Notes under the pieces: generated by a model
Database searches by the model: none
Seen by the model: only the letters and a program-made list of their open reading frames with translations
What the model was told of the DNA's origin: nothing
Position numbers and translations under genes: made by a program
Source of the DNA: Petaurus breviceps papuanus
Taxonomy: Eukaryota > Chordata > Mammalia > Diprotodontia > Petauridae
NCBI GenBank assembly: GCA_028583685.1
Contig: JAMXIF010001210.1
Coordinates: 7,389,801-7,453,800, forward strand
Direction of reading: 5' to 3'
Length of the DNA stretch: 64,000 nt
Shown: positions 33,040 through 43,045 of the stretch, piece by piece
How the letters are laid out: each line of letters begins with the position of its first letter
Position numbering within the stretch: position 1 is the first letter of the stretch

Positions 33040-33245
33040 GCATACACTGGTCTGAGACTTGGGTTCAAGTACCAGTTCTATTATGAGCTGAACAAGTAAT
33101 GTAATCAATCTCTCAGAATTGGTTTGCTCATTTGCAAAATGGAAATCATAATAGCTACTCTTTACTTGGGAGGATTGTTAAAAAATATAGCAAATGTCAA
33201 AAATACTTTAGAAACTTCAAAATTTATGAAAATTGAATGGGAATA
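33040..33245 (+). repeat. MIR-type SINE
   Basis: CTGGTCTGAGACTTGGGTTCAAGTACCAGTTC, ATCAATCTCTCAGAATTGGTTTGCTCATTTGCAAAATGGAAATCATAATAGCTACTC and GGGAGGATTGTTAAAAAATATAGCAAATG. Confidence 0.78.
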
Positions 33246-33594
33246 AAAAATCCCCTTAGATTTTATAATACATTTTGCTTATACAAATTTATTTGCATTC
33301 TTTTTTGATACAGGTTGTTATTTTTATCAATAATTTTGATTAACTAAAGATAAACATTTCCCCCCAACTGGTCTCTCAGTCTCTGATAGTCATACCCCTA
33401 GTTTCATCCTCTTCCAGCTAAAGTTTATTTATATAGGTCTTTTCTCCAATGCAAATGTCTTACAGGAATAGTAATATTCATTAGTACTCCCATTCAGCAT
33501 TACAACAGATGATTTTAATTATCTGGAAGTTTAGAAATCAGGTTCTAATGAGAATAGGACATTAGGGTCAATTTTACTTGTGGCAAGCAACCAG
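33246..33594. other. No recognised feature
   Basis: Plain AT-rich sequence with a CCCCCC run near 33360. Confidence 0.4.
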
Positions 33595-34015
33595 TCACTC
33601 AATAAATATTTTTAAGTGCCTAGGTGGCTATGATAAGCAATGGGAATACAAAAAAAAGGGAAAAGGCAGTCCCTGCCCTCAAGGAGCTTACAATATACAG
33701 TGATGGGGGAGACAATATGTAATAAAAAACATACAATGCAAGATATATACAGGATAAATATGTAATAATTAATAGAGCAAAGGCACTTCTGTTAGAATTT
33801 GTGGGAACTTTCCAGTTAAAAAAGTTGTTTTAGTTCAAATTTAAAGGAAGCTAGAGAGGAGACTAGGAGGATCATGGGAGGGAGAGTGTTCATGCATCTT
33901 GGATAGCCAGAGAAAATGCTCAGAGCCAAGAGCTGGAGTGTCTTGTTTGTGGAATGACCAGTAGGTCAATGCCACTGGATTGTAGAGGGTATAAGGACAA
34001 GAATATCTAGGGAAA
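33595..34015 (-). repeat. L2 LINE 3' third, reversed
   Basis: CACTCAATAAATATTTTTAAGTGCC, CAGTCCCTGCCCTCAAGGAGCTTACAATATACAGTGATGGGGGAGACAATATG, ATATATACAGGATAAATATG, GGAAGCTAGAGAGGAGACTAGG and GCCAGAGAAAATGCTCAGAGCCAAGAGCTGGAGTGTCTTGTTTGTGGAATGACC. Well preserved; one of the clearest L2 copies here. Confidence 0.9.
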
Positions 34016-34144
34016 ATTTATAGTGTGGCACCCACAAGTGAGGTCTCCAAATTTGGAAGAATTTGAGAAGCTATCAAACAGCTTAATGCTAGATTGGGAG
34101 ACTGACAGATATACTATCTGGGAAGAAGGAATGGCTAGAAGAAA

Positions 34145-34400
34145 ATGTCGTTGCTATTGTTGTTTGTACTTCATTCTTGGAGAGGACCACGAAATCAGGA
34201 AGGTGATGCCATGAGCTGCAAATGAATTGGATTTGCGTGAGGGAGGGCTGTGCAAGGTCACCAGCCTCACTTTCTCTGGTGCCATCTGGGTCCAGTGGCC
34301 AGATATAGATCAGAATGACTGGAGATGGTCCCAGCAGAGGAAGATATATGTGAGGAGTGGAGGGGGACTGACCATGTACATACTTCATAGTTTTGTCAGT
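34145..34400 (+). repeat. Marsupial interspersed repeat of uncertain class (copy 1)
   Basis: GTTGCTATTGTTGTTTGTACTTCATTCTTGGAGAGGACC, GGTGATGCCATGAGCTGC, AATTGGATTTGCGTGAGGGAGGGCTGTGCAAGGTCACCAGCCTCACTTTCTC, GCCATCTGGGTCCAGTGGCCAGATATAGATCAG and TGACTGGAGATGG. The same blocks in the same order occur at 53880-54110, so it is an interspersed family. It may derive from an RTE-class LINE, but I see nothing that proves this. The overlapping 117-codon minus frame is not a gene. Confidence 0.75.
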
Positions 34401-34929
34401 TGTTTGTATTAGTAGCAGTAACAGTTCAGTTGTCTTCCACACCTCCTGGTCAACTTTTACAAAGTTAAAGAATATGGGATGGAAGGAATGGCTACAGTTG
34501 GCATCAGCTTATTTTAAATAAGGATAGAACTTGAAATAAGCTGAAAATCAACTTCAGTTATATTCATATGGAATAAGTAAGTAAGCAATAAATTGATTGT
34601 ATCTACTTGATAGGGACAGGTACTAGGGAAACCCTAATATCTTTTCTTTGGAGATATGCATAATATTTGAGAGATAATATATTTCCTGTGAAGTTACTGT
34701 TTCAGTTTCTCTAGTAGGGTGAGGATAGCAGCATGCATGATGCTTTCTGACAATAGTATTGTCTGTGTTTGTTGTATGATGAGAACATCTTGAGTTTACT
34801 TGTTAGACTCTTTTAGTTGTGAAATATGAATGTGCCAGAACACTCCAAGACCTTGGCAAAATTGTATAAGCAGAAATTCCACAAATAATCTGGGATTCAA
34901 CAGAGAGGTCCAAAATTTAAAGAAGAGAA
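34401..34929. other. No recognised feature
   Basis: Contains alternating AT-rich and mixed sequence; nothing recognised. Confidence 0.4.
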
Positions 34930-34943
34930 CATTATTAACTTTT

Positions 34944-34999
34944 TTTTTTATGAGCAATTGGGGTTAAGTAACTTGCTCAAGGTTACAAGGCCAGTTATT
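34944..34999 (-). repeat. Severely truncated A-tailed SINE with target-site duplication
   Basis: Only the tail end of the SINE is present: T-tract, GAGCAATTGGGGTTAAGTAACTTGCTCAAGGTTACAAGGCCAG. CATTATTAACTTTT at 34930-34943 is repeated at 35000-35013. The short body with a full duplication shows an abortive, 5'-truncated reverse transcription event. Confidence 0.88.
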
Positions 35000-35013
35000 C
35001 ATTATTAACTTTT

Positions 35014-35699
35014 AACATTAAAATTTTAAAGTAAAAATTAAGATGGATAATAAATTAAAAGAATATAGAATTATTCAATTACCACAATATAGGTAGAGAT
35101 AAATCCATTATTAGTATTAGTGGTCATCATAATTTACCCAAATACTAAAATGAAAGTCAGTTTTTCAAGCTCATTTACTAGAGCATTCTACTTACACTGT
35201 ATAGCATTTTAAATGAAGGTGCACAGCAGTCCCTGAAGAATCTAGCTTTTGCTGCCTAAAGCCAGCTTTGGCATGAATATTAATGAGTGATGACCAGAGT
35301 TCCCCGAGTGGGAATAGAAGCAATGTAGTTAAGTAAAAGGCAGTGGTTTGGATAAAAAGTTCCAAATAAGGCCAATGTTGGCAAATGCCACATGAAAGAG
35401 AGAAATTTTAGGAGGAAAAAAGCAACATGGATTTAAGGTTCTAGTCAAAGAGAAAAAGTCTAACTTACAATAAGTTAATATATCTGTTTAATAAAAATAA
35501 CCATTTTCTTAGATAACATATTTTACCACAAATTATATTAATTTGTAATTAAAGATGGTGGGAACTTCTATTATCCAATTTTTTTGAAATAAAGAAAAAT
35601 ATGTTATCAAGTTAAGACCATTATTAGATTACTACTTATTGGGTATATTGTAGGGGTTTCATGCATCAGGTGGAGGAAAATGGACCAGATGACTTCACA
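35014..35699. other. No recognised feature
   Basis: AT-rich. The patch AACATATTTTACCACAAATTATATTAATTTG is not part of a recognised family. Confidence 0.4.
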
Positions 35700-36165
35700 C
35701 AATCAGACTCAGTATTGGAGGCTACCCCAAAGGCAATCTAGTCCAAGCTATACAAGAATTTTCTCTACAAAATGCCCCCAAACTCACGAGGTGGTTATTC
35801 AAACTTTTTGGAAAGGTCTCTAATAAGGGGAATACTCTACTGTAGTAGTTGGCCTATTCTACTTTGAGGTAGTTATATTTATTAAGAAATCTCTCAGATA
35901 GGGCTTAGATTTCTCTCTTTGTGACTTTTGTTTATTGTTCCTAGTTCTTCCCTCTTTGGTCATAAATAGCACAAGTTGAATCCCTCTTTCATACAAGAGA
36001 AGCTTGAAGACAGCTGTCACGTTCCATCCTAAATCTTCTCTTCTCCAAACCAAACTTTACCAGGTCCTACAACTGATCTTTCTATATCATGATCTTGAGA
36101 CCCTTCATTACCCTGGTTCCTCTCCTATATACTCTCCAGCTTAAGCTTGTCCTTTTCCAAATATG
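35700..36165 (-). repeat. L3/CR1 LINE remnant, reversed
   Basis: GAGGCTACCCCAAAGGCAATCTAGTCC, TTGGCCTATTCTACTTTGAGGTAG, CTCTTTGTGACTTTTGTTTATTGTTCCTAGTTCTTCCCTCTTTGG, AGAGAAGCTTGAAGACAGCTGTCACGTTCCATCC, TCTTCTCTTCTCCAAACCAAACTTTACC and TGGTTCCTCTCCTATATACTCTCCAGCTTAAGC follow the reversed CR1-clade ORF2-end/3'UTR order. Confidence 0.75.
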
Positions 36166-37059
36166 ACTTTGATTTTACTAATAGAATACATAATGCAATT
36201 AGGCTAGGTGTACATGGAATTACTAATATATTGGAGTACAATACTAACTTACATATTCATTAACTGAAATTATTTTTATATATAATGTATTATGCAAGTG
36301 AAATTGAAATTCATCTTGGGTGAAAGCATATTAAAATTGTTTGATGAAATAATAAATGTTGAAAGGAATCATTAGGGCAGTTTGCATTGGTGGTATACTA
36401 GTGTATAAAGCATGTTCAGGTGTTTGGTTTAAGTGTTCAGCAGGGAGAATAAAACCACACAGAATTTTAAAAGCTCATGTAGTGAGATATGCAATTTCCC
36501 ATGGGAGAATTTTTATGGTAAAGTTACTGCTGTTGTCAAATTCTCAATAGGAGGTAATCTATTTTTTTGGGTCCAATTGGGAAATACTGTATAGATCCCA
36601 ACCCTGAATTTATCTGTGTGAACACATTTTGAGTGTTTATCCTTGAGTGATAATTTAGTAAGGTGTACATTAGGATGTCATCTTTAGCCAAATATTCTAT
36701 AGCAGCTTTTAAACTAATGAGTACATTAACATCTGCTATATTCTTGTGGAGTAGGTCTTTTGCATTATCTAATAAAAATGGAATTTTCCTGTTAGCTAGT
36801 TAGCAGAATGGAGCCAGGAAATCATTCATCTCTCTTCTGATGAATACAAGAAGTTTTAACAAAGAAGGTGATATTTTAGAAGTTGCTCAAATAATGGAAG
36901 GAAAGGGATACATTTTCATCATCTGATATTTTCAGATGCTTTTAGTCAAAATGAATAATAACAACTTATATAATATACATTTATCTCCCTGTAATGGACT
37001 TGAAAATGAGTATTGTATACAAATAGATTAGTAATAATTACACATACATGGTAGAGTAA
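36166..37059. other. No recognised feature
   Basis: Frame 36356-36550 (64 codons) has no domain. AT-rich, unique-looking. Confidence 0.45.
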
Positions 37060-37150
37060 TGTACAGTGGAAGAGTTCTGGTTTTGAATTTTGGTATCATC
37101 AAATCATCTAACATCTCTGGGCCTGTTTGCTCATCTGAAGATTATGTACA
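37060..37150 (+). repeat. MIR-type SINE fragment
   Basis: GTGGAAGAGTTCTGGTTTTGAATTTTGG, then CATCTCTGGGCCTGTTTGCTCATCTGAAGATTATG. Confidence 0.6.
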
Positions 37151-37445
37151 GGAGTGATACAAACTGTACAATGCACCATTGCAGGTTGCAAAAATTCAGC
37201 ACATACCACATATTTAGGAAGACATTTAAACATCCTTTTCTTTCATAATCCAGCAGATGACAAAAGCCTCTTGCTATAAAGATTTCGAAATATCTGGGAG
37301 AATTCAAGTAAACTGTACTCTAATCAGAGCTTTACTACAGACTGAACTGTCGCTTACAATTGTCTGGAAATGACATTGATACATAAAAAACTTAACAGTG
37401 ATGTTAATAGTTGTCACCAAACCAAATATTCATAATCTCTTAAAC
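37151..37445. other. No recognised feature
   Basis: Mixed AT-rich sequence up to the MITE; its last bases (TCTTAAAC) may be the decayed left target copy of that element. Confidence 0.4.
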
Positions 37446-37625
37446 TAGGGGTGGGGAACCTTCAGTTACATGTGGCCCTCTAGGTTCTCAAGTGTGAACC
37501 TTTGACTGAATCTAAATTCCACAGAATAAACAACATTCATTCTGTGAAGTTTGATTCAGTCAGGGCCACACTTGAGGACTTAGAGGGCCACATGTGACCT
37601 TGAGACCGCAGCTTCCATACCCTTG
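37446..37625. mobile_element. Palindromic hAT-type MITE
   Basis: Both halves read toward the centre with the same words. Left: TAGGGGTGGGGAACCTTC, ACATGTGGCCCTCTAGG, TCTCAAGTGTG, TTGACTGAATC. Right (reversed): TGTGGCCCTCTAAGTCC, CTCAAGTGTGGCCC, TGACTGAATC. The whole 180-bp element can fold on itself. It has hAT-like termini and no coding capacity. The flanks TCTTAAAC and CTCCAAAC share AAAC, compatible with an eroded 8-bp duplication. Confidence 0.78.
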
Positions 37626-37682
37626 CTCCAAACTATGTGGAAAGAAAGAAAAGTCAAAATACCAAGACTTAATAGAAGAAAT

Positions 37683-38917
37683 GGCCAACTAGGTGTAACA
37701 GTAATGGAATGTAAAGATGCCCCCTGTATTGGCTTGGTTTTTGGTTTGATTGTGTTAAAACCCAGAGCTTGTGAATCCCACTTGTGGGATGGACTTGTTG
37801 ACGTCAAAAGAGAGGACTGAACTGGGAGGAGCTGGTGACATAAATTTAGAGAGATACAAGAAAAGAGAGAGGCAGAAGAACTTTTTGGAAGCAGCATCTT
37901 TGCAGGCAGAAAGAGACTGAGAGGATTGCTGAGGGCCAGTTTGAATTGCCCAGGACTTTTGAGAGCTGCCACCCCGAGCTGCCAAGGACTGAGGAGACAT
38001 GGCTGTTATTCTGGTACTTTGTCTGTTTTGATGTTGTTTTGCCAGATTTGTTCACTGCTGAAAGACAGTCCTGTTGTTGCAGAGGTCTTGAAACCTTGCT
38101 GTTGGTTCAGAGCTCCTGAGACTGTTCTTCAGACAGAGAATGAATTAATGAAGACACTGGCAATGTATCTTGTGGCCTTGCTAAGCTTTGTTTCCCCAGG
38201 AACAAAGATTTCTGAGAACTTGCCTTGGGTCAAGATGAAGAAAAGACCTCTCTTTGAGTATTAAGCTGTGCTTAAGTTTGTTGTAACTCTGGGGTAGATG
38301 GCCTATTCAATTGTAACCCAAGGGTGGGGAACTTTTGACTTTTTTGTGCTCTGTGATTGAAAAAATGAACGTACTTTATTTATGATTGGAAACTAATGTC
38401 CATTTGAGAAGAGGGGCTTTGTGATGGACTAAGTGAATGTACAGCCTAGGGGTGGAGTAGTATTTAGAAGAGGGACTTTGTGATTGATTAAATGAATGTA
38501 ATGTCCAAGGGTGGGATAGTACTTGGAGATTATTGAATTACACTTGGTAAATGCTGTATTTTGAATGATGTTATATTTTTATTTTCTCTGTTCTTAATTT
38601 TTCACTGAATAAAATGGAGAGCACCTATGCTGGTATTTTGAATCTTGGGAAATTGCCTTTGCTTGGCATCACACTAGGTGGTGCAGTAGAGAGAACAGCA
38701 GACTTGAGGTCAGGAAGACCTGAGTTCAAATCCAACTTTAGACACTTAGTAACTGTGTGATCCTAGGCAAATCATTTAACTTTGTTTGCCTTGGTTTCCT
38801 CATCTATAAAATGAGCTGGAGAAGGAAATAGCAAGCCACTTCAGTATCTTTGCCAAGAAAATTCCCCAGAGGGGTCATGAAGAGTTGGGCATGAATGAAA
38901 TGACTGAACATGAACAA
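37683..38917 (+). repeat. tRNA-derived SINE (RTE-like tail) split by an LTR
   Basis: The first 11 bases (GGCCAACTAGG) lie left of the LTR and the rest, from CTAGGTGGTGCAGTAGAGAG, lies to its right. It goes on through ACTTGAGGTCAGGAAGACCTGAGTTCAAATCC, GTTTCCTCATCTATAAAATGAGCTGGAGAAGGAAATAGC and CAGTATCTTTGCCAAGAAAATTCC. AATAGAAGAAAT (37671-37682) and AACAGAAGAAAT (38918-38929) are its target-site duplication. Confidence 0.9.
37694..38673 (+). mobile_element. Solo LTR, family 2 (marsupial endogenous retrovirus fossil)
   Basis: 980 bp beginning TGTAACAGTAATGG and ending TTGGCATCACA, flanked by a perfect 5-bp duplication CTAGG (37689-37693 and 38674-38678) taken from the host SINE. TG..CA ends and a 5-bp duplication are the retroviral integration signature. 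It has a purine-rich left half, a polyadenylation-like AATAAA near 38608, and imperfect tandem units of about 60 bp at 38403-38521. No internal region remains, so it is an LTR-LTR recombination product. The strand is inferred from the AATAAA position. Short frames within it (for example 37580-37972 minus, 37926-38264 plus) are not genes. Confidence 0.88.
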
Positions 38918-38929
38918 AACAGAAGAAAT

Positions 38930-39194
38930 CAGAATCATGTGGGAACATAATGAGGTGCCTCTCATCTCTGTCACTCTGCTTTCCAAGTTCCCCCAAAGAG
39001 GCTTAAGTGAGCCTACTGAATATGAACTCAAGTCCCAATGCATCCATTAAGCTTTGAAACAATCATTTTACCCACCTGTGCAAGGGTCCAAAGATTAAAT
39101 ATAAAAGGAGGTGGTATGATAAGAAATTGTCCCAGAACTATTTCTGTCCGAACTCCATCAAAAACCAGGAGAACAAGAACACTATTAACAGTTG
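38930..39194. other. No recognised feature
   Basis: Includes a small pseudo-repetitive AGAACAAGAACACTATTAAC patch; no family recognised. Confidence 0.4.
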
Positions 39195-39408
39195 TGTGGT
39201 GCTCTAATTACTATTTATTTATGATTTCATCTGATTCTCTTAGTAACCCAATATTATAGTTTGGTTTATTATTGTACCCATTTTACTGGGGAACCTGAGT
39301 CTTGGAAAGGATGAGTTATTTTCCCACTAAGTAAGAAACAGGTTTTTAATAGAGGCCTCCCCTGCTTTAGAATCAGTGCTGTTTCCACTATACCCCACAG
39401 CAGCCAAA
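39195..39408 (-). repeat. MIR-type SINE, reversed
   Basis: TTATTGTACCCATTTTACTGGGGAACCTGAGTCTTGG, GGATGAGTTATTTTCCCAC and CAGTGCTGTTTCCACTATACCCC, in reversed MIR order. Confidence 0.75.
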
Positions 39409-39589
39409 AAGCTTGATTTCAAGTTGTATTCTGAAGGTCAACACATTATGGTTTTGTTATATCTTCAGGTCCCATCTTTGACTATCCACATTACATGCTA
39501 CAATAAGAATTTTCACAAATGTGTTTATAATTACCTCTAATCTACAACAAATTACAATTGGTCAGCATGAGTCATAAGACTTTATACTG

Positions 39590-39960
39590 ACCATCTTCCT
39601 ACCCTGCTTTCTCATTATTTCACATCGTGTTATTCTATATTAAATTCATCTATGTAAACTTTCATGTATTTCACCACTCTGCCACCTCATTTTCTTATCT
39701 TTTGTCTTCTACCCAAATGTCCATCCCATTCTCTTACTAATTTAGGTTATTCCACTCTCATAAAATAACCCATCAGTCCCTTTCTGTCTTGAAAATTCCA
39801 TGTATATAATTATTCATGTCTGTGTTGCCTCCTCCCCTTGAATACCAGCCTCTTGGTGGGGATTATTTTTGCTTTATATTTTTTTCTCCCAAGGGTTTAA
39901 TGTAGTGTCTGTGACATTGTAAGTGGATTTAATAAATGTTTATTAATTAATTAATTAATA
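39590..39960 (+). repeat. L2 LINE 3' end with (TTAA)n terminus
   Basis: GTTGCCTCCTCCCCTTGAATACCAGCCTCTTGGTGGGGATTATTTTTGC, TGTAGTGTCTGTGACATTGTAAGTGGATTTAATAAATGTTTATTAATTAATTAATTAATAG. The terminus is clear; the left edge is uncertain. Confidence 0.78.
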
Positions 39961-40009
39961 GTGCAACCTCTCAGCACTTTTGTACAAAACTTTCAGCATT
40001 TTATGAATC

Positions 40010-40258
40010 TTGTATATTGTTTTAAGAGGCAGCCTGACAATGGATAGAATGCTGAATCTGGAACCAAGAGGACAGTTAAAATTCTCCCTTTACAGTTAAC
40101 TCTGTTTGTTACCCTGATCAAGTTCTTTTACCTCTATGTTTTTTAGGCAATGTTTTAGAACTTAGCTACCAAATCATAGCTAAGTAGCTATCTATAGATG
40201 GATAATGTGCCCACAACCACTGAATCAATTACAGATCCTTACTGACCTTTTATTGTTA
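40010..40258 (+). repeat. MAR1-type CORE-SINE, near full length
   Basis: GAGGCAGCCTGACAATGGATAGAATGCTGAATCTGGAACC head, then TTTTACCTCTATGTTTTTTAGGCAATGTTTTAGAACTTAGC and GTGCCCACAACCACTGAATCAATTACAGATCC. A plus-oriented relative of the reversed copies at 16.2, 18.4 and 42.9 kb. Confidence 0.7.
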
Positions 40259-40487
40259 CATGCATAGGTGACACAAATAACTTTTTTCTGTGGGTGTTTT
40301 TTTTTTTTTTACATTTTCTTTATTTCATTTGTGTTCAGCCATTTTTACTGAGCTAAAGATTGTTCATCCCTTTCTTTTGGTATTTTTCATTGTTCATATT
40401 ATAGACACAAACAATGATAAAAAAAATGTGGTTGATCAAAGGAAATAAGAAATACATCAAGTTATTTGCAAAGAAAAATAATCTAAG

Positions 40488-40660
40488 GGGTGGCTAGGTG
40501 GCACAGTGAATAGAGCACCAGCCTTGGAGTCAGGAGGGCCTGAATTCAAATCTGGCCTCAGACACTTAACACAAAAACTAGTCATGTGACCTTGAGCAAG
40601 TCACTTAACCCTAATTGCCCTATCTTCCCCCCTCCAAAAAGCAAAAAGAAAGAAAGATAG
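40488..40660 (+). repeat. A-tailed marsupial SINE (WSINE1-like)
   Basis: GGGGTGGCTAGGTGGCACAGTGAATAGAGCACCAGCCTTGGAGTCAGGAGGGCCTGAATTC through TGTGACCTTGAGCAAGTCACTTAACCCTAATTGCC to an A-rich tail that grades into GAAAGAAAGATAGATAGATA. ATAATCTAA and ATAACCTAA look like the target duplication. The tail seems to have seeded the short GATA repeat. Confidence 0.9.
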
Positions 40661-40663
40661 ATA

Positions 40664-40782
40664 GATAACCTAATTTTGTTTCCCTAGAAGACAAATTGGA
40701 AAACAAAGAGGCATTACTGTCCAATGGAAGAATGAGCAGCTCTTGTCAGACATGAAGAAAGCCATGGTAAACCAATCCAGTA
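40664..40782 (+). repeat. 119-bp local duplication, copy 1
   Basis: Starts GATAACCTAATTTTG and ends AACCAATCCAGTA. It aligns without gaps to 41124-41242 with about ten mismatches by eye. It follows three GATA units, and its final 20 or so bases overlap the start of an RTE-like SINE tail. Confidence 0.93.
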
Positions 40783-40855
40783 TCTCTGCCAAGAAAACCC
40801 CTTACACAGTAGCAGTTCAATTATTGTCCATGGGGTCACAAAGAGTCAGACATGA
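40765..40855 (+). repeat. RTE-like SINE tail fragment
   Basis: TGGTAAACCAATCCAGTATCTCTGCCAAGAAAACCCC, then CCATGGGGTCACAAAGAGTCAGACATGACTCAAGAACAAC. The tRNA-like head is missing. Confidence 0.8.
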
Positions 40856-40869
40856 CTCAAGAACAACAA

Positions 40870-41030
40870 GATAGAGTCGGACAACTTGGATGCAAATCCA
40901 AGTTGGGATTTGCTTGGGAGACTCAAGGCAAGTAAGTTATGTAAATTCCTTGAGCTTTAGTTGCACCTCTATAAAATGAGGAGATTATTCAAGATGGCCT
41001 CTGCTCTAACTTGATTACCCTTTTAAATGA
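40870..41030 (+). repeat. MIR3 (Ther-2) SINE
   Basis: TTGGATGCAAATCCAAG, CTCAAGGCAAGTAAGTTATGTAAATTCCTTGAGC, CTATAAAATGAGGAGATTATTCAAGATGGCCTCTGC and TAACTTGATTACCC. Confidence 0.7.
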
Positions 41031-41074
41031 CATAGGAAACCATTTAAATTTCTGGGCTTGTTTTAAGGGTGACT

Positions 41075-41076
41075 GG

Positions 41077-41123
<47 letters not shown>
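41075..41123. repeat. (GATA)n microsatellite
   Basis: Eleven to twelve AGAT units directly before the second 119-bp copy. Confidence 0.97.
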
Positions 41124-41242
41124 GATAACCTAGTTTTGTTTCCCTAGAAGTCAAATTGGGAAACAAAGCAGCATTGCTATCTAATGGAAGAATGAGTAGT
41201 TCTTGTCAGATATGAAGAAAGCCATGGTAAACCAATCCAGTA
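41124..41242 (+). repeat. 119-bp local duplication, copy 2
   Basis: GATAACCTAGTTTTG to AACCAATCCAGTA, preceded by the longer GATA array. Past its end the sequence (AACCAATGCCTTCTCTTAGG) no longer resembles copy 1. Confidence 0.93.
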
Positions 41243-41741
41243 AACCAATGCCTTCTCTTAGGCAACACAAATTTGAGCTATAAAGTGCACAGATTAAATT
41301 GTTCTCTTAGGCTTTAGAGGGCGAATGATCTCTTTTGATTGGGTCATTAAGATTACTGGAAGAGAAATTTTGTTTTAAAACTAGTACCCTTAAAAGTAAT
41401 TCACCTCTAAAATATCAGCAGTTTATTCCTCCTTATTAAGATGATCAGGCCCTTCTCTCACACTCTTTTCGGTTCATTAATACAGCTGTTCCTCCTTGGT
41501 TCTTACTCTCCTTTGGACAACATCCATGCAACAAGGTTATGAGAACCATCAGGAGAGTACCTAACACACATGACTTTGTTCCATAAAATTAGGTGTAAAT
41601 TTATTCTAGATAAATATGTAATTTAAATGTATTTAGGTCTTCAGCCTTATTTTGACTCTATTTTCTCCTGAAAAAATAAAAATAAACCTCTGCATTTTAC
41701 AGATGAGGTGTGTGGAACCCAGAGGGTCTAGGTGAGGTACC
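41243..41741. other. No recognised feature
   Basis: Mixed sequence; no repeat family or exon recognised. Confidence 0.4.
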
Positions 41742-41978
41742 TATTGTTATTCAGTCATTTCGGTCATGTTCAACTCTTTGTGACACATTTAGAGTTTTCT
41801 TGGCAAAGGTACTTGAATAGTTTGCTATTTCCTTCTCCAGCTCATTTTACAGATGAGGAAACTGAGGTAAACAGAGTAATACAGTAAGTATCTAACACTA
41901 GATTTGAATTTACAAAGAAGGATGAGAATTCTTGATTCCAGGCCTGTCACTCTCTCCACTGCACCACCTAGTTGCACA
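41742..41978 (-). repeat. tRNA-derived SINE with RTE-like tail
   Basis: TTATTCAGTCATTTCGGTCATGTTCAACTCTTTGTGACAC, GTTTTCTTGGCAAAGGTAC, GCTATTTCCTTCTCCAGCTCATTTTACAGATGAGGAAACTGAGG and CTCTCTCCACTGCACCACCTAGTTGC. Full length, reversed. Confidence 0.92.
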
Positions 41979-42889
41979 ACGTATATGATGTCACGCAGGT
42001 ATTTATTGTATAGACTCCTATTAAAACCCTAGTTTCCTGACTCTCATGTCAATGCCCCTCCCTTCCCGAATTAGTAAGCAAGATATTTTATAGATTAGAC
42101 TAATTGGAATTGAATGGAAAGATTTTGAAAATAGTAAAAAAAAAAAACCAACCTAGGATTAAGTTGGGATGTTTTTATACAAACTAGGGATAAAAAGGAC
42201 CATTTTAGAACTGGACCAGAAAATAGTGATCAGAGAGAGCTAGTTTTTCCAAGTGATGAAGGGATTTACAAAAGCAAACACAAAATCCTATATAACCTTA
42301 TTTAAAAGCTCTTCTATTTTATTTGATTTTTTAGAGCTGCATAAAAGAAAAAAAAGTCTGGGACCTATAAGAAACTATTTTTTTAATCAAATGAAGCTTC
42401 ATTTTAATGAAAGAAGGAATTCTAAATCAGTGAAATGGGAGTCAACAATAGATATACAAATAGCAGATATCCCAATCAATTTAGAAAAAAGGTGAGGAGA
42501 TAGTTTTCAGGTAATCGGTACTATAGACAGCATATCCATAATGTCATGGACAGAGAGAGAAAAACAATAATAATTATGTTCACAAAGTAAGAGAGGTGTT
42601 TTAAGGAAATGATTGGCATCTAGAACAGCTAGTGCTAAGAGCTATGAGAAGTGAAGGCATGATGATAAGTGTTTGTAGAGATAGAGCTATGGCTGTCCAT
42701 GACCTATGATCAAGTATAGAAGATAGAGGATAAGAGATATCAAGGTTAAAGGAATAAGAACTTGACATTGTTGAGTGATGGGGGTAGAAATGATTTTGAA
42801 GAGAAGGAACAAACTGGTGTGACAGTGCTAATCACACTTTGTAATTTTGTTATAGGTGTGGTAGGCAGAAAGGGGTCAGGGCTCCTGGT
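41979..42889. other. No recognised feature
   Basis: An 80-codon lysine-rich frame at 42253-42495 and a 79-codon frame at 42762-43001 have no recognisable domain, and the second runs into a SINE. Confidence 0.45.
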
Positions 42890-43045
42890 GTGGAAACTGT
42901 CTCCTCCAGCATGTTGTAATTTTAATTTTAGAGAGTTACATGGGGAAAGGACTTGTCAGTGGTCACACAACTCATATGTGTCAGAACTTAAGCCTTATTG
43001 ACTAACAAAGTTTTCCTTCTTTTCCCATTGTACCACAATGCTTCT
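42890..43045 (-). repeat. MAR1-type CORE-SINE, reversed
   Basis: GTTGTAATTTTAATTTTAGAGAGTTACATGGGGAAAGGACTTGTCAGTGGTCACACAACTCATATGTGTCAGAACTTAAGCC and TTTTCCCATTGTACCACAATGC. Confidence 0.72.

Noticed and set aside
34089-34442. 117-codon minus-strand frame
   Set aside because: It is antisense to an interspersed repeat with a second copy at 53.9 kb.
37580-38264. Frames of 130, 112 and 81 codons on both strands
   Set aside because: They fall in a solo LTR and the neighbouring MITE; LTRs of this kind are non-coding.
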